Assembly (NCBI RefSeq): GCF_030066895.1
Contig: NZ_JASJAV010000001.1
Location: 186,001 to 250,000 of the forward strand
DNA from: Breoghania sp.
Lineage (GTDB): Bacteria; Pseudomonadota; Alphaproteobacteria; Rhizobiales; Stappiaceae
Direction of reading: 5' to 3'
Length of the DNA stretch: 64,000 nt
In this document: positions 41,137 to 52,742 of the stretch, one piece after another
Layout of the letters: every line of letters begins with the position of its first letter
Position numbering within the stretch: position 1 is the first letter of the stretch
Notes under the pieces: generated by a model
Databases searched by the model: none
Told to the model about the DNA's origin: nothing
Seen by the model: the letters and a program-made list of their open reading frames with translations, nothing else
Program-made: the position numbers and the translations under genes

Positions 41137-42219
41137 TCAGGCGTTTGATCCGCCCTTCCCGGCTCCCTTCCCGCTCTTGTCCGCACCGCCCTTTTCAGCC
41201 AGGTGTTGTAACGCGGTCATCTCGCGGAACCACTGTCGCACCGGCTTTGCCGGTACGCCACCATATCGCGCGCCCGCAGGAACGTCGTCATGCACGACGC
41301 TGACGGCCGCGATCTGCGCCCCCATGCCGATCGTGACATGTCCGTTGATACCGGTCTGGCCACCGATCACCACATAGTCGCCCAGTGTGGCGCTGCCGGA
41401 AATCCCGACCTGCGAAACCAGAACACAGTGTCGGCCGACGACGACGTTGTGACCGATCTGGACCTGATTGTCGATCTTTGTGCCTTCGCCAACGACCGTA
41501 TCGCGATTGGCACCGCGATCGATGGTGGTGTTGGCCCCGATCTCCACATCGTCCTGGATCACGACGCGCCCGATCTGCGGCACCTTCAGATGCCCTTCAA
41601 GCCCCATCGCGAAACCAAAGCCGTCCTGACCGATGCAAACGCCGGGATGCACGGTCACCCGGTTGCCAATCAACGTGTGCTGAATATTTGCGTTCAGCCC
41701 AATCGAGCAGTCGCGCCCGATGCAGCACCCGGCCGCCACGACCGCGCCCGCCCCGACGACGGTCCCGTTTCCGATCTCCACCCTCGGGCCGATGACGGCA
41801 CCGCCTTCGACACGGACACCGGGCTCAAGCACGGCGCTGGGATCAACGATCGCCCGCGGGTCGACGCCTTCTCCGGTCTCGAACGCCCCCTCCGGTTGCA
41901 TCGCAGCCGTATAGAGATGCGCCATGACCTTCGCGAGCGCCCGATAGGGATCGCGGGTCAAAAGAGGGATGACGCCTTCCGGCACACGGGAGAGGTATTT
42001 CTTCGCCACAAGGCAGGCGACGGCCTGCGTCGTTTCCAACTGGCTTGCGTAGTGCGGATTATCGAGAAAGACCAGCGAGCCTTCATGTGCCGCATCCAGC
42101 GGAGAGACGCCGGTGATAAGGGTCGACGCGTCACCGTGCACGACCTCTGCCTCGGCCCAAGCGGCAATCTGGCTGACCAATACGGGCGCCGGAGCCGGGA
42201 AAAAGACCGGATCATTCAT
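41137..42219 (-). CDS. lpxD: UDP-3-O-acylglucosamine N-acyltransferase
   Basis: LpxD adds the second acyl chain to the lipid A precursor. The 360-residue protein has an N-terminal uridine-binding domain, then a long left-handed beta-helix with hexapeptide repeats ([31 protein letters not shown] with the family motif, [19 protein letters not shown]). A C-terminal helix and a Lys/Gly-rich tail (about residues 345-360) follow. ATG 42219 ([10 protein letters not shown]) was chosen because upstream in-frame sequence shows no homology. It lies 74 bases after bamA. Confidence 0.95.
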   Translation of the reverse strand: MNDPVFFPAPAPVLVSQIAAWAEAEVVHGDASTLITGVSPLDAAHEGSLVFLDNPHYASQLETTQAVACLVAKKYLSRVPEGVIPLLTRDPYRALAKVMAHLYTAAMQPEGAFETGEGVDPRAIVDPSAVLEPGVRVEGGAVIGPRVEIGNGTVVGAGAVVAAGCCIGRDCSIGLNANIQHTLIGNRVTVHPGVCIGQDGFGFAMGLEGHLKVPQIGRVVIQDDVEIGANTTIDRGANRDTVVGEGTKIDNQVQIGHNVVVGRHCVLVSQVGISGSATLGDYVVIGGQTGINGHVTIGMGAQIAAVSVVHDDVPAGARYGGVPAKPVRQWFREMTALQHLAEKGGADKSGKGAGKGGSNA

Positions 42220-42293
42220 AGAAGTTGTCCAAAAAGCTGAACGGCCGTCACCCTGTTGAGCGACGGCCGATCCAAACGTTGCGATGCGGCAGC

Positions 42294-44627
42294 TCAGAAG
42301 CGCGTGCCGCCACCGATACGGAAGACCTGTGTCTGGTCCGCGTCGTTCTTCATAACCGGCACGGCGAAGTCGGCACGCAGCGGACCGAAGGGCGACTTCC
42401 ACAGGATGCCGAAGCCGACCGAGACGCGCAGATCGAAGTCCTCGGAGGCGAGTTCGCCGGCCTTGTCCTTCAGATCGGAATCGATGCCCCACAGGGAGCC
42501 GACATCGGTGAAGATCGCACCGGACAGACCGAACTCCTCCGGTATACCAGGAAACGGGAACTGGGCTTCCGCTGTCGCGGCGAAGTAGTAGGTACCGCCA
42601 AGCGCTTCGTCATCGTCGTTCGCCATGTCACGCGGGCCGATACCGGAGTTCTCGAAGCCGCGGATCGTCTCGCCACCGATGAAGAACTGATCGGTGAACT
42701 GCAGGCGCTTGCCGATACCGACGACATCACCAGCCGACCCCTTCAGCATGCCGACCAGGCCCCAGTCGGGAACCAGTTCACGGTAGTACCGGCCTTCAAC
42801 CGTGGTCTGCAGGTACTCGGCATCACCGCCGACACCGGCGAATTCCTGCTGGAACTTCGCATAGATGCCGTCACGTGGATTGTTGTTGTCATCCAGCGTG
42901 TTGTAGACGAGCGAATAGCCGACCAGAGACGTCAGGCGATTGCCTTCCGCATCCAGCAGCACCTGCGAGGCGTCGTCTGCCAGATCGGAGATCTTGGTCT
43001 CGTAGATCTTGTAGAAGAGGTTCAGCTTCAGCTCGTCGCCGCGCAGCGGCAGACCGAAGCCGAAACCAGCACCCGTCTGACGTTGGGTGTAGTCGCGAAC
43101 CGAGTTGTCTTCATAGACGTGCTGGTAGGCTTCCAGGTACAGCGAGATCCGACGACCCAGGAAATACGGCTCAGTGAAGTTGAAGTCGTAGGTATGCGTG
43201 TCCGTACCGCCGCCGACGGCGACGCGCACATACTGACCGCGACCAAGAAAATTCTTCTCGGTCAACGAGATATCGCCGATCACGCCATCGGACGTGGAGT
43301 AGCCGATACCGAAGGACACTTCACCCGTGGACTGCTCTTCCACGTCGGCATTGACGATCACCCGGTCCGGCGCGCTGCCGCGCTCGGACGTGATCTTCAC
43401 GTCCTTGAAGTACTGGAGGTTCTTCAACCGGCGCTCAGCCTTGTCGAGCAAAACGCGGTTGTAGGCGTCACCCTCAGCGATATCGAATTCACGCCGGATG
43501 ACATACTCACGGGTGCGATCGTTGCCGCGGATGTTGATCCGCTCGATGTAAACCCGCGGGCCTTCCTCGATATTGTAGGTCAGAGAGATCGTGTGGTTCT
43601 CGTAGTTACGATCACCGCGCGGACGAACCTGAGCAAAGGCGTAGCCGCGGTTGGCGGCTTCGACCGTGAGATCCTCAAGCGTCTTCTCGACGTCTTCGGA
43701 GTTGTAGGTGTCACCGGGGTGCGTGCGCACATACGACTTCAGGCTGTCCGAGTTCACGCCCTGCAGCGAGGAGACCACGTCCACATCGCCGAAGATGTAC
43801 TCGTCACCCTCTTCCACCGTGAGCGTCACATAGAAGACGTTCTGCTCGCGATCGAGATCGGCGACGGCGGAAACGATCCGGAAGTCGGCATAGCCGTGCT
43901 TGTAATAGAAGCGGCGCAGTAGCTCCTTGTCGGCGTTCAGACGGTCCGGGTCATAGATGTCCGTCGTGCGCAGCCAGCTCAGGAAGCCGCTCTGGCGCGT
44001 ACGGATCACGTCGCGCAGACGACCATCGGAGAAATTCTTGTTGCCGATGAAGGTGATGCGCTCAACACCGGTCTTGGTTCCTTCCTTGATCTCGAAGACC
44101 AGATCGGCACGGTTGTCCTTGCGATCGATGATCTTCGGGTCGACGGTCGCGCGAAAGCGGCCGGAACGGCGATAAGCTTCAAGAATGCGTTGCACGTCCG
44201 ACTGGATCCGGGCACGAGTCAGAACGGAGCGCGAGTTGGACTGAATGACGCCCTTGAGCGCCTCGTCCGTCAGCTTCTTGTTACCTTCAAAAGAAATGCG
44301 GCTGATGATCGGGTTCTCTTTGACCGTCACGACCAGGTTCGCCCCCTGGCGCGCAACGTCCACATCCGCGAACAGCCCGGTGGCAAACAATGCCTTGATC
44401 GATTCGTCGATGTCGGCCGGACCGTAGGCACGCCCCGGCTTGATCGTCACATAGGAACGAACCGTCTCGTCCTCAATGCGCGTGTTGCAGCGCACCACGA
44501 TCGCGTTAGCTACAGCCGCCTCCGCAGATACAACCAGATTACCAACGCCACCCGGCATCAACGAAAAAGCGCTCAGAAGAGCCAAAGTGAGAACCGATGC
44601 CCGGAACAGCTTGCTGAGAATGCGCAT
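42294..44627 (-). CDS. bamA: Outer membrane protein assembly factor BamA
   Basis: BamA is the essential barrel of the outer-membrane protein insertion machine. The 777-residue protein has a signal peptide ([20 protein letters not shown], about residues 6-27, cleaved after AEA near 42) and five POTRA repeats. The C-terminal 16-strand barrel has [13 protein letters not shown] (VRGF loop equivalent: IRGFENSG) and ends in a terminal aromatic, GGGTRF. ATG 44627 (MRILSKLF) is the natural start; the frame is open further up to 44804 without a signal-peptide-like sequence. It lies between rseP and lpxD. The gene is intact. Confidence 0.96.
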   Translation of the reverse strand: MRILSKLFRASVLTLALLSAFSLMPGGVGNLVVSAEAAVANAIVVRCNTRIEDETVRSYVTIKPGRAYGPADIDESIKALFATGLFADVDVARQGANLVVTVKENPIISRISFEGNKKLTDEALKGVIQSNSRSVLTRARIQSDVQRILEAYRRSGRFRATVDPKIIDRKDNRADLVFEIKEGTKTGVERITFIGNKNFSDGRLRDVIRTRQSGFLSWLRTTDIYDPDRLNADKELLRRFYYKHGYADFRIVSAVADLDREQNVFYVTLTVEEGDEYIFGDVDVVSSLQGVNSDSLKSYVRTHPGDTYNSEDVEKTLEDLTVEAANRGYAFAQVRPRGDRNYENHTISLTYNIEEGPRVYIERINIRGNDRTREYVIRREFDIAEGDAYNRVLLDKAERRLKNLQYFKDVKITSERGSAPDRVIVNADVEEQSTGEVSFGIGYSTSDGVIGDISLTEKNFLGRGQYVRVAVGGGTDTHTYDFNFTEPYFLGRRISLYLEAYQHVYEDNSVRDYTQRQTGAGFGFGLPLRGDELKLNLFYKIYETKISDLADDASQVLLDAEGNRLTSLVGYSLVYNTLDDNNNPRDGIYAKFQQEFAGVGGDAEYLQTTVEGRYYRELVPDWGLVGMLKGSAGDVVGIGKRLQFTDQFFIGGETIRGFENSGIGPRDMANDDDEALGGTYYFAATAEAQFPFPGIPEEFGLSGAIFTDVGSLWGIDSDLKDKAGELASEDFDLRVSVGFGILWKSPFGPLRADFAVPVMKNDADQTQVFRIGGGTRF

Positions 44628-44813
44628 AGAGAAGCTATGCCTTTTTTCTTTAGAATTCCCCGGAGCGAACGCACGCGCAGTGCCGATCAGCGCTAGTCGT
44701 TTTACAGGCTTTGGAAAGCAACGCAACCACTTAGCGAGCCACAACCGAAATTCGCGGTGAGCGTTGCCTCCGCGCCACGCCGAATCGGCTGCCAAGCCAT
44801 TCATCCCCCGAAG

Positions 44814-45950
44814 TCAGCCACTCACGAGACGCCTCACATCGTTGAAGATCGCGAAAATCATCAATATGAAGATCAGCGCGAGCCCGATCTTGAAGCCAAA
44901 GTCTTGAACACGCTCGGGCAACGGCCGTCCGAAGGTCGCCTCATAGGCGTAGAACAGCAAGTGCCCGCCATCGAGCATCGGAATCGGCATCAGATTGATG
45001 ACCCCGATACTGACCGACAGAACCGCCGCCAGATTCAGAAGAGCCGCAAGACCGAGTGTGGCGACTTGTCCCGATACCTGGGCGACCCGAATCGGCCCGC
45101 CGAGCTGATCCGCGGATTCCCGCCCAGCGAAGATACCGCCGATATACATGCCCGTGCGCGCGACAACGGACCAGGTTTCCTTGGCCCCCTCACCTATGGC
45201 CTGCACCGGATTGTAGGTGACCGTATAGCGATCGTCCGGCCGGGTGTCCTGCTGCAGGCCGAGTAAGCCGACCTTCTGCACGTTGCCGAACTGATCCCTC
45301 ATCTCGCGCAGCTTCGGCGTCGCGACGAGATTGATGAGCCTCCCGTCACGCTCGACCGCGATCTTAAGCTTGATGCCCGCGCTGAGCGTCACGATCTGCT
45401 GAATATCCGCAAAGCTGGAGATCTTGTCGCCGTCGATGGAGACGATCACGTCGCCCGGCTGAAAGCCGGCTTCGGCGGCCACGCTGCTCTCCTGCACCTT
45501 GTCGACACGCGGCACGGTATCGGTACGCCCGTAAATCGAGAAGAGCGCGGCGAAGATCACAATCGCCAGAATGAAATTGGCAAACGGCCCGGCCGCGACG
45601 ACGGCGGCGCGCTGGGCAATGGATTTGGCGTAGAAGCTGCCTTTCCGCTCTTCTTCGCTCATCCGGCTCACCGCTTCGCGATCGGGCATCGAGGCGGCAT
45701 TGTCGTCGCCGGCGAACTTGACGTAGCCGCCGAGAGGAATCAGCGTGAGCTTCCAGCGCGTACCGTAGCGATCGTTGAACCCCGCCAGTTCGCGGCCGAA
45801 ACCGACCGAAAAGGCAGCGACCTTCACTCCGCAAAGGCGCGCGACGAGGAAGTGGCCGAGTTCATGAAAGAACACGACGATCGTCAGCACGAAAATAAAC
45901 GGAACGATATATCCCCAGACCAACAAGCCGATATCTGTCAGTATAGCCAT
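44814..45950 (-). CDS. rseP: Site-2 zinc metalloprotease RseP
   Basis: RseP cuts membrane-bound anti-sigma factors and leftover signal peptides inside the inner membrane. The 378-residue protein has the zinc motif FFHELGHFLVAR in helix 1 (H29, E30, H33), a single PDZ domain (GFQPGDVIVSIDGDKI, about 150-215), and the second active-site motif NLMPIPMLDGGHLLFY near the C-terminus. It lies between dxr and bamA in the usual order. Confidence 0.95.
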   Translation of the reverse strand: MAILTDIGLLVWGYIVPFIFVLTIVVFFHELGHFLVARLCGVKVAAFSVGFGRELAGFNDRYGTRWKLTLIPLGGYVKFAGDDNAASMPDREAVSRMSEEERKGSFYAKSIAQRAAVVAAGPFANFILAIVIFAALFSIYGRTDTVPRVDKVQESSVAAEAGFQPGDVIVSIDGDKISSFADIQQIVTLSAGIKLKIAVERDGRLINLVATPKLREMRDQFGNVQKVGLLGLQQDTRPDDRYTVTYNPVQAIGEGAKETWSVVARTGMYIGGIFAGRESADQLGGPIRVAQVSGQVATLGLAALLNLAAVLSVSIGVINLMPIPMLDGGHLLFYAYEATFGRPLPERVQDFGFKIGLALIFILMIFAIFNDVRRLVSG

Positions 45951-46076
45951 TCACCCTAACCGTTCTTCTTCACGTTCAACTCCGTAACACGGGAAGGTTA
46001 CCGATTTCGATGCTGATTTGGGAGTTTTCGCGGAGAGCGCACACTCGCCCCTCACAACGGCGCGAATGAGGCAAGA

Positions 46077-47318
46077 TCAACGACTGCCACCGGCAGCGGC
46101 CCGCGTGCCGGTCGCAAGGTTTTCGATGGCCTGTCGGGAAAGCCGGCGTCCGACGGCATCAAGCGCGAGCGTCACCTCCAGAGTATCGGGTTCGATGAGA
46201 TCGCCGGAACGGTCCGCCGCTTCGATGGTTTGTTCCGAGATCGAAACGATATCCGTGAAGCCGATACGCTGCGACAGAAATGCAGCAACGGCAATCTCGT
46301 CGGCCGCGTTGAGCAGGACAGGAGCGCCCTTCCCCTTCGCCAGAGCCGCCCGCGCCAAGCCAAGCGCCGGGAACCGGTCAACATCCGGCTTTTCGAAGGT
46401 CAATGTACCCATGTTGGCCAGATCGAGCCGGGCGGCCAGAACCTGGATGCGATTCGGCCATGCCAGACAATGCGCGATCGGCGTACGCATGTCGGGCGCG
46501 CCCAACTGCGCCAGCAAGGAGCCATCGCAATACTGCACGAGACCGTGAACCGTCGACTGCGGATGGACGAGAACGTCGATCCGATCCGCGGGCAGAGGAA
46601 ACAGATGGAAGGCCTCGATCAGCTCAAAGCCCTTGTTCATCATCGAGGCGGAGTCGATCGTGATCCGCGCACCCATCTGCCAATTGGGATGACGAAGGGC
46701 TACTTCCGGCGTCGCGGCAGCGATCTCGGCCTTGCTCCATGTGCGGAACGGCCCTCCCGAGGCGGTGAGGATCACCTTCTCCACGCGCCCCGCATTGTCA
46801 GCCTCGAAAACCTGGAAGAGTGCATTGTGCTCGGAATCGACGGGCAGGATCGTCGCCTTGTGGCGCTTCGCCTCTGCCATGACGAGCTTGCCCGCGCACA
46901 CCAGCGATTCCTTGTTGGCAAGCGCGATCGCCCGCCCCTGTCGAACCGCGGCAAGCGTCGGCGCCAGACCAGCCGCACCCACGATTGCCGCGACGACCAT
47001 GTCCGCCGGCATGGCCGCGGCTTCCACGACCGCCACCTCACCCGCGGCAACTTCGATGTCCGTTCCGGAGAGCGTCTCGCGCAACGCGGCAAGATATGTG
47101 GGATCAGCCACCACGGCCCGTTTGGCGCCCAGGCTTCGCGCCTGTTCGGCCAGCCGATCGACATTCCGATTCGCAACAAGCGCCACCACTTCGAAGGCGT
47201 CTAGATGCCGCGAGATCAGATCGACGGTACTGCAACCGATCGACCCCGTCGAACCAAGCACGACCAGACGAAGCGGCTCGTCACGCCGCTCAAGTGGAGC
47301 CTTCAGACTTTCGGACAA
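46077..47318 (-). CDS. dxr: 1-deoxy-D-xylulose 5-phosphate reductoisomerase
   Basis: Dxr makes MEP in the non-mevalonate isoprenoid pathway. The 413-residue protein has the NADPH motif VVLGSTGSIGCSTVDLI (GSTGSIG at 22-28), the KESLVCAGKLV segment, the metal-binding VDSEHNALFQVF and the active-site SGGPFRTW. Its product leads to undecaprenyl phosphate through UppS upstream in the same operon. It lies 66 bases after cdsA. Confidence 0.96.
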   Translation of the reverse strand: MSESLKAPLERRDEPLRLVVLGSTGSIGCSTVDLISRHLDAFEVVALVANRNVDRLAEQARSLGAKRAVVADPTYLAALRETLSGTDIEVAAGEVAVVEAAAMPADMVVAAIVGAAGLAPTLAAVRQGRAIALANKESLVCAGKLVMAEAKRHKATILPVDSEHNALFQVFEADNAGRVEKVILTASGGPFRTWSKAEIAAATPEVALRHPNWQMGARITIDSASMMNKGFELIEAFHLFPLPADRIDVLVHPQSTVHGLVQYCDGSLLAQLGAPDMRTPIAHCLAWPNRIQVLAARLDLANMGTLTFEKPDVDRFPALGLARAALAKGKGAPVLLNAADEIAVAAFLSQRIGFTDIVSISEQTIEAADRSGDLIEPDTLEVTLALDAVGRRLSRQAIENLATGTRAAAGGSR

Positions 47319-47384
47319 TTCTCTGTTCCCGTTTCAGCTTCGTCGCAGAACCTTGCGGCGTCATGCACGATGGCTGCGGCACTT

Positions 47385-48236
47385 TCAAAGCAGGGCAAGG
47401 CCAAGCGAAGGATTGCTTCCGCCACTGGCAATCAGCCCCACGATATAGGCAGCGATCGCAGCGGCCACCAAACCGTCGGCCCGGTCCATGATACCACCGT
47501 GGCCGGGAATGAGGGTGCCGGAATCCTTGACCCCGAAATGGCGCTTGAGCGCCGATTCCGCGAGATCGCCCAGTTGTGAGGCGATGGAGAACACGACGGC
47601 AACGATGCAGATCGTGACCGGCGTTCCGATTCCGCTGACCAGCGAGACCGCACAGCCCGCCACCCCGCCGCCGATCAGGCCGCCGATGGCTCCCGACCAG
47701 GTCTTCTTGGGAGAAACGGCCGGCCATAGCTTGCGCCCGCCGATCACCTTGCCCGCGAAATAGGCCGCGATATCCGTTGCCCAGGTCAGCGCCAAAATGA
47801 CGGCGACGGCCCACAATCCGTTCTCTCCGAGCCGCAGCTCGGTCAACGCGACCATCGGCAGCCCTGCATAGAGTACACCAAGCGCACTCCACGGCGGAGG
47901 CCCCGACAGGACGGAAAGCATCCCGACGACGATCACCGTGTCGATGACGATCATCACCGCATAGAAATTGGTCGACCACCACACCGCACCGGCGGCTGCA
48001 GCCAATCCGAACCCCGCGAACACGGCCACAAAATCGACGGATCGCGTGATGCGCACCCATTCATTGAGGATAAGCAGTGCGGCCGCCAGAAGGACCAGAT
48101 GGAACAGGGCCCCGCCATACCACACGACAAACAGGAAGACCGGCGCCAGAATGACCGACGACAGCACCCGCATGAATAAGTTGGAATGCCCCTTCGGGGC
48201 TTCCAGTGCGTTGGCAGGCGTCCCCTTCCAGCTCAT
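47385..48236 (-). CDS. cdsA: Phosphatidate cytidylyltransferase
   Basis: CdsA makes CDP-diacylglycerol, the precursor of all phospholipids here. The 283-residue multi-helix membrane protein has the family signature near the C-terminus: [20 protein letters not shown] followed by [13 protein letters not shown]. About eight membrane segments are visible. The start ATG overlaps the uppS stop by 4 bases (ATGA), showing translational coupling. The short N-terminal extension ([16 protein letters not shown]) before helix 1 is unremarkable. Confidence 0.95.
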   Translation of the reverse strand: MSWKGTPANALEAPKGHSNLFMRVLSSVILAPVFLFVVWYGGALFHLVLLAAALLILNEWVRITRSVDFVAVFAGFGLAAAAGAVWWSTNFYAVMIVIDTVIVVGMLSVLSGPPPWSALGVLYAGLPMVALTELRLGENGLWAVAVILALTWATDIAAYFAGKVIGGRKLWPAVSPKKTWSGAIGGLIGGGVAGCAVSLVSGIGTPVTICIVAVVFSIASQLGDLAESALKRHFGVKDSGTLIPGHGGIMDRADGLVAAAIAAYIVGLIASGGSNPSLGLALL

Positions 48237-49003
48237 GTCGCTGCCTGCGAGGAAACGCGGCCGAACCGGCGGTCGCGCTTGGCGAATGCCGCCAGAGCGC
48301 GATCGAACGCCTCTTCATCGTAGTCCGGCCACAGCGCGGTCTCGAAATAGAATTCCGAATAGGCCGCCTGCCAAAGCAGGAAATTGGAAAGCCGCTGCTC
48401 ACCGCTGGTGCGGATGATCAGGTCCGGATCGGGGATATCGAAGGTGTAGAGGCGTTCGCTGATCGTATCGCAGTCGATCGACTTCGGATCGAGCCGCCCT
48501 GCGGCTGCGTCTTCGGCGAGCTTTTGCGCCGCGGCCACCAGTTCCTGACGTCCGCCATAGTTGAACGCGACAACCAGCGTCAGTTTCGTGTTGTCGCAGG
48601 TCAGATGCTCCGCCTCTTCCAGAAGCGCGCGAATGTCGCTCGCCAATCCCTCACGCGCGCCGATCACGCGGACCCGGACGCCGTTCTTGTGCAGGTTGGC
48701 AAGATCCGTTCGCACGAAACGGCGCAACAGACCCAACAGATAGGACACCTCGGTCGCCGGGCGGGACCAGTTCTCGGACGAAAAGCTGAAAACCGTCAGG
48801 ATCTCGACGCCGATCTCTATGCTGCGGCGAACGATACGGCGAATGACATCCGCACCACGACGGTGACCTTCCGTGCGCGGCAAGCCGCGCGCGGCAGCCC
48901 ACCGCCCGTTTCCATCCATGATGATCGCGACATGACGCGGCGTACAACCTTCTTCCGGTTGCTGCTCCGCGGCCAGATCACTCGCATCTGCGCTTGCACT
49001 CAT
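48233..49003 (-). CDS. uppS: Undecaprenyl (isoprenyl) diphosphate synthase
   Basis: UppS builds the C55 carrier lipid for cell-wall and LPS synthesis. The 256-residue protein has the catalytic Asp in [10 protein letters not shown] (about D30), [23 protein letters not shown], and the C-terminal [20 protein letters not shown]. The unstructured first 20 residues are common. It starts 33 bases after frr and overlaps cdsA by 4 bases. Confidence 0.96.
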   Translation of the reverse strand: MSASADASDLAAEQQPEEGCTPRHVAIIMDGNGRWAAARGLPRTEGHRRGADVIRRIVRRSIEIGVEILTVFSFSSENWSRPATEVSYLLGLLRRFVRTDLANLHKNGVRVRVIGAREGLASDIRALLEEAEHLTCDNTKLTLVVAFNYGGRQELVAAAQKLAEDAAAGRLDPKSIDCDTISERLYTFDIPDPDLIIRTSGEQRLSNFLLWQAAYSEFYFETALWPDYDEEAFDRALAAFAKRDRRFGRVSSQAAT

Positions 49004-49036
49004 GTCGGTTCAGCCGTTTATTCGCCGCTCACGGCG

Positions 49037-49600
49037 TCAGACCTGGGAGATTTCCTTTTCCTTCCGCTCCACCACGGAATCAATCTCGGTGATCATCTCG
49101 TCGGTAAGCTTTTGCACGGCATTGGAGGAAGTGCGCTGCTCGTCCTGACTGATTTCTCCGTCCTTCTCGAGCTCCTTGAGCATTTCCATGCCGTCCCGGC
49201 GCACGTGCCGGATTGCGACGCGCGCCTGCTCGGCATATTTATGCGCAACTTTGGCAAGTTCCTGGCGACGTTCCTCGTTCAGCTCCGGAATCGGCAAACG
49301 CAGGTTGGTGCCGTCGATCACCGGGTTGAGACCCAGGCTGGAATTTCGGATCGCCTTTTCAACGGCGGCGACCATGCTCTTGTCCCAGACCTGAACGGAG
49401 ACCATCCGCGGCTCGGGAACGGAAACCGTCGCGACCTGATTGATCGGCATCTGCTGACCGTAAGCTTCGACGGTGATCGCCTCCAACATGCTGGAAGACG
49501 CGCGGCCGGTACGCAAGCCGGCAAGGTCCGTTTTCAATACGGAAATAGCACCGTCCATGCGGCGCTTGAGATCTTTCATGTCGAGATGAGCGTCTGCCAT
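49037..49600 (-). CDS. frr: Ribosome recycling factor
   Basis: Frr splits the post-termination ribosome together with EF-G. The 187-residue protein has the conserved [20 protein letters not shown] and the ending [18 protein letters not shown] of the three-helix bundle. Two ATG codons lie side by side; the inner one (49600) was chosen because AGAGGA is 4-5 bases before it but almost touches the outer one. pyrH precedes it by 174 bases. Confidence 0.96.
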   Translation of the reverse strand: MADAHLDMKDLKRRMDGAISVLKTDLAGLRTGRASSSMLEAITVEAYGQQMPINQVATVSVPEPRMVSVQVWDKSMVAAVEKAIRNSSLGLNPVIDGTNLRLPIPELNEERRQELAKVAHKYAEQARVAIRHVRRDGMEMLKELEKDGEISQDEQRTSSNAVQKLTDEMITEIDSVVERKEKEISQV

Positions 49601-49774
49601 CATTTCCTCTCGTACATTTTCGCCGGCCCGCCTCGCGTGCTGAAACACGAAACCACCTGTCTCCAGCCGACCGCTATCACCGTCGGACGAAACCGGCCCG
49701 TCCTGCAACCGTTCGTCCCGGTGACATATTCTCCACCGGCGCGGTCAGGCCGCGGTCGCGCAGACCGAAGTACT

Positions 49775-50494
49775 CTAGTCGCTAACGATCGTAGCCCGTC
49801 CCTTGCCGCGCAGAACGTCGACGAGAGCGCCGGGAGTGTGAATCGAGAACACGATTACCGGAATAGCATTGTCGCGAGCAAGGGCTATCGCCGCGGCATC
49901 CATGACGTTGAGGTCCTTGGCCAACACATCCTGATGGGTCAGATGATCAAAACGCTTGGCATTCGGATATTTCTTGGGATCGGCGGAATAGATCCCATCC
50001 ACATTCGTGGCCTTGAGAAGAGCGTCGCATTCCATTTCCGCGGCACGAAGTGCGGCACCCGAATCGGTCGTAAAGAACGGGTTGCCCGTTCCGCCGACGA
50101 AGACCAGGACCTCACCCGCGGCGAAGCGGTCATCTGCCGCACGCTGCGTAAAAGTCTCGCAGATGCTCGGCATCTGGACGGCGGAAAAGACGCGCGCCTT
50201 GATCCTCTGCCCGCGCAGCGCATCGGCCAGCGCCAGGCCGTTCATGACGGTGCCGAGCATACCCATGTGATCGCCGGTCGTGCGCGATGCGCCCTTGGCA
50301 GCAACCTGCACGCCGCGAAAGATGTTGCCGCCGCCGACGACCAGCCCGATACGCGCACCCAGCCGCACCGCATCGGCGATATCGCCGACGATCCGTGCCA
50401 CCACATCGGAATCGATGCCGAATCCCTGAGCCCCCATGAGCGCTTCGCCGGAAAGTTTGATCAGGACGCGCCGCCAGCGCAGATCATCGGACAT
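49775..50494 (-). CDS. pyrH: UMP kinase
   Basis: PyrH phosphorylates UMP to UDP. The 239-residue amino acid kinase-fold protein has VLIKLSGEALMG at the N-terminus, LVVGGGNIFRG, and the UMP/Mg region FVGGTGNPFFTTDSGAALRA. It is a hexameric bacterial-type UMP kinase. It lies between tsf and frr in the conserved translation-nucleotide cluster. The gene is intact. Confidence 0.97.
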   Translation of the reverse strand: MSDDLRWRRVLIKLSGEALMGAQGFGIDSDVVARIVGDIADAVRLGARIGLVVGGGNIFRGVQVAAKGASRTTGDHMGMLGTVMNGLALADALRGQRIKARVFSAVQMPSICETFTQRAADDRFAAGEVLVFVGGTGNPFFTTDSGAALRAAEMECDALLKATNVDGIYSADPKKYPNAKRFDHLTHQDVLAKDLNVMDAAAIALARDNAIPVIVFSIHTPGALVDVLRGKGRATIVSD

Positions 50495-50541
50495 TGTTGT
50501 TTTCCTTCAGTCAGCCGTGGAGCGCGACCGATCGCAGATAG

Positions 50542-50575
50542 AAGAAGGGCGTCGGATCGCTCCGACGCCCAAAAG
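50542..50575 (-). terminator. Hairpin between tsf and pyrH
   Basis: On the minus strand GGGCGTCGGA and TCCGACGCCC form a perfect 10-base stem with a GCGA tetraloop, then TTCTTC. It starts 9 bases past the tsf stop. It is probably a partial terminator that lowers pyrH-frr expression relative to rpsB-tsf. Confidence 0.8.
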
Positions 50576-50578
50576 GCT

Positions 50579-51505
50579 TTAGTTTCCAAAGGTCGCCGCC
50601 GCGACCTCGGCGGCGAAGTCCATCTCTTCCTTCTCGATGCCTTCGCCAAGGGCGAAGCGAACGAAGGAAGTGATCTTGACGTCCGTGCCAAGCTCGCCGG
50701 CCAGCGCCACAACGGCGGCTTCCACGGTCTTGTCCGGATCGATCACGAAGGGCTGCTTCAGAAGCGTCGACTCTTCGTAGAACTTGCGCATCCGGCCTTC
50801 CACCATCTTCTCGACTATGTTGTCCGGCTTGCCGGACTCGCGGGCCTGATAGGCGTAGACGTGACGCTCACGCACGACAACGTCCGGATCCAGCTCGTCG
50901 GCGTTCAGAGCCAACGGGTTGGTCGCGGCGATGTGCATGGCAACGTGGCGGCCGAAGGCGAACAGCTTTTCAGCGTCGCCGGTCGACTCCAGACCGACGA
51001 GCACGCCGATCTTGCCGATGTCGTCAGCGGCAGCGTTGTGCATGTAGGTGGCGACGACGCCGTTGTTGACCGAAACGGTCGCGGCACGGCGCAGCGTCAT
51101 GTTCTCGCCGATGGTGGCGATCAGATCCTTGAGCGTCGCCTCGATCGTCTCCGACTTGCCCGGGAACGTGCTCGCGGCCAGCTTCTCGACATCGCCGTCG
51201 ACATCTAGAGCCGCCTTGGAAACGCCGGCGACAAAGGACTGGAAGTTCTCGTTGCGGGCGACGAAGTCGGTCTCGGAGTTCACCTCGACGACAGACGCCT
51301 TGTTTCCGTCCGCAGCAACGCCCACGAACCCTTCCGCGGCGACGCGGCCGGCCTTCTTAGCGGCCTTGGCGAGACCCTTGGTGTGCAGCCAGTCGACCGC
51401 GGCTTCCATGCCGCCACCGTTCTCGCTGAGTGCGTTCTTGCAGTCCATCATGCCGGCTCCAGTCTTTTCGCGGAGCTCTTTCACCATCGCAGCGGTAATG
51501 ATCAT
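50579..51505 (-). CDS. tsf: Translation elongation factor Ts
   Basis: EF-Ts exchanges GDP for GTP on EF-Tu. The 308-residue protein has the N-terminal UBA-like motif [19 protein letters not shown], the core TDFVARNE, and the second half with [12 protein letters not shown]. The start [11 protein letters not shown] is normal for alphaproteobacteria. It follows rpsB by 150 bases and is in the same operon. Confidence 0.97.
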   Translation of the reverse strand: MIITAAMVKELREKTGAGMMDCKNALSENGGGMEAAVDWLHTKGLAKAAKKAGRVAAEGFVGVAADGNKASVVEVNSETDFVARNENFQSFVAGVSKAALDVDGDVEKLAASTFPGKSETIEATLKDLIATIGENMTLRRAATVSVNNGVVATYMHNAAADDIGKIGVLVGLESTGDAEKLFAFGRHVAMHIAATNPLALNADELDPDVVVRERHVYAYQARESGKPDNIVEKMVEGRMRKFYEESTLLKQPFVIDPDKTVEAAVVALAGELGTDVKITSFVRFALGEGIEKEEMDFAAEVAAATFGN

Positions 51506-51622
51506 CAGTGCCTCTCGTGATGCTGAGAACCCCGACCGGTCACCACCGAGCGGGGATCATACGTGAAACGACGGCCGCACAGCGGACCTTCCGCAGGCGG
51601 CCAACGTCCTGTCATTTATCGT

Positions 51623-51640
51623 GCCGCGCTCGAGCGCGGC
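51623..51640 (-). terminator. Perfect 18-bp palindrome between rpsB and tsf
   Basis: GCCGCGCTCGAGCGCGGC is self-complementary and begins about 16 bases past the rpsB stop. No T-run follows. It may tune the rpsB:tsf ratio by RNA stability or partial termination. Confidence 0.45.
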
Positions 51641-51655
51641 GTCGAACGCTCAGGC

Positions 51656-52495
51656 TTACTCGCCCGCGTTCGTACCCTCGGCCTCTGCAGCAGGAGCGAC
51701 CTCTTCGACCACAGCAGCGATCTCTTCAACCGCTTCGCTCTCCAGCGCAGGCTCCTCGACAACTTCCTCGGCAGCGCCGAGATCCATGCCCATGGCACCC
51801 TGCGCGCGGGCGATACCGTCGATGGCAGCGCGCGAGATCAGGTCGCAGTAAAGCTGGATGGCGCGACCGGCGTCATCGTTGCCCGGGACGGGATAGGTGA
51901 TGCCCTGGGGGGCGCAGTTGGAATCGAGGATCGCGACAACCGGGATACCCAGACGGCGGGCTTCCTGAATGGCGATGGCTTCGCGGTTCGTGTCGATCAC
52001 GAAGATAAGGTCGGGGATGCCGCCCATATCCTTGATACCGCCGAGGTTACGCTCCAGCTTGTCGCGCTCGCGGTCCATGAAGAGCCGCTCTTTCTTGGTG
52101 AGCTGCGCGGTGACCTGCTCGCTGGCGAGCATGTCCTCAAGCTTGCGCAGACGCTGGATCGCACCGGAGATCGTCTTCCAGTTGGTCAGCATGCCGCCGA
52201 GCCAGCGGGCGTTGACGAAGTACTGCGCGGACTTGCGCGCGGCATCCGCAACCGGCTCCTGCGCCTGACGCTTGGTGCCCACGATGAGCACGCGGCCGCC
52301 GGCGGCAACCGTGTCGGACACGGCCTTCAGCGCCTGGTGCATCAGCGGCACCGTCTGCGACAGGTCGATGATGTGGACATTATTGCGAATGCCGAAGAGG
52401 TAATCGCCCATCTTCGGGTTCCAACGGTGCTTCTGGTGGCCGAAATGCACGCCGGCTTCCAGCAGCTGGCGCATGGTAAAATCAGGCAAAACCAT
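51656..52495 (-). CDS. rpsB: 30S ribosomal protein S2
   Basis: RpsB is the last-assembling S2 protein and binds S1. The 279-residue protein has [20 protein letters not shown], the [11 protein letters not shown] segment, and the signature [19 protein letters not shown]. The C-terminal tail (about residues 240-279) is an acidic Glu/Ala-rich extension often seen in Rhizobiales S2. Start [15 protein letters not shown]. It heads the rpsB-tsf-pyrH-frr run. Confidence 0.97.
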   Translation of the reverse strand: MVLPDFTMRQLLEAGVHFGHQKHRWNPKMGDYLFGIRNNVHIIDLSQTVPLMHQALKAVSDTVAAGGRVLIVGTKRQAQEPVADAARKSAQYFVNARWLGGMLTNWKTISGAIQRLRKLEDMLASEQVTAQLTKKERLFMDRERDKLERNLGGIKDMGGIPDLIFVIDTNREAIAIQEARRLGIPVVAILDSNCAPQGITYPVPGNDDAGRAIQLYCDLISRAAIDGIARAQGAMGMDLGAAEEVVEEPALESEAVEEIAAVVEEVAPAAEAEGTNAGE

Positions 52496-52742
52496 GCCTT
52501 GTAACTCCGTTTTTCCGGTTAGCTTCCGCGAAGCGGTAACGGGCGGACCCGATCACCGGATGGACTGTGGCGCATATGCGCCGCCCTGCTCCGCGTGTGG
52601 AATGGGCGCCTTATAGTGCGGGCGCGGGACCGTTTCAAGGCATCAATGGCGAGAACCGAAAGGAAGTCGAGCCTCACCGCCGGGAGGGCTGGATCCGGTT
52701 TCGTCAAATATGACATGAGAGCCGTATCGGGCGCACGCCCGG

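Noticed and set aside
48206-51208. 1000-codon open frame on the plus strand opposite uppS-frr-pyrH-tsf
   Set aside because: Four well-recognised minus-strand genes explain the region; the antisense frame shows no domain and spans their gaps by chance.
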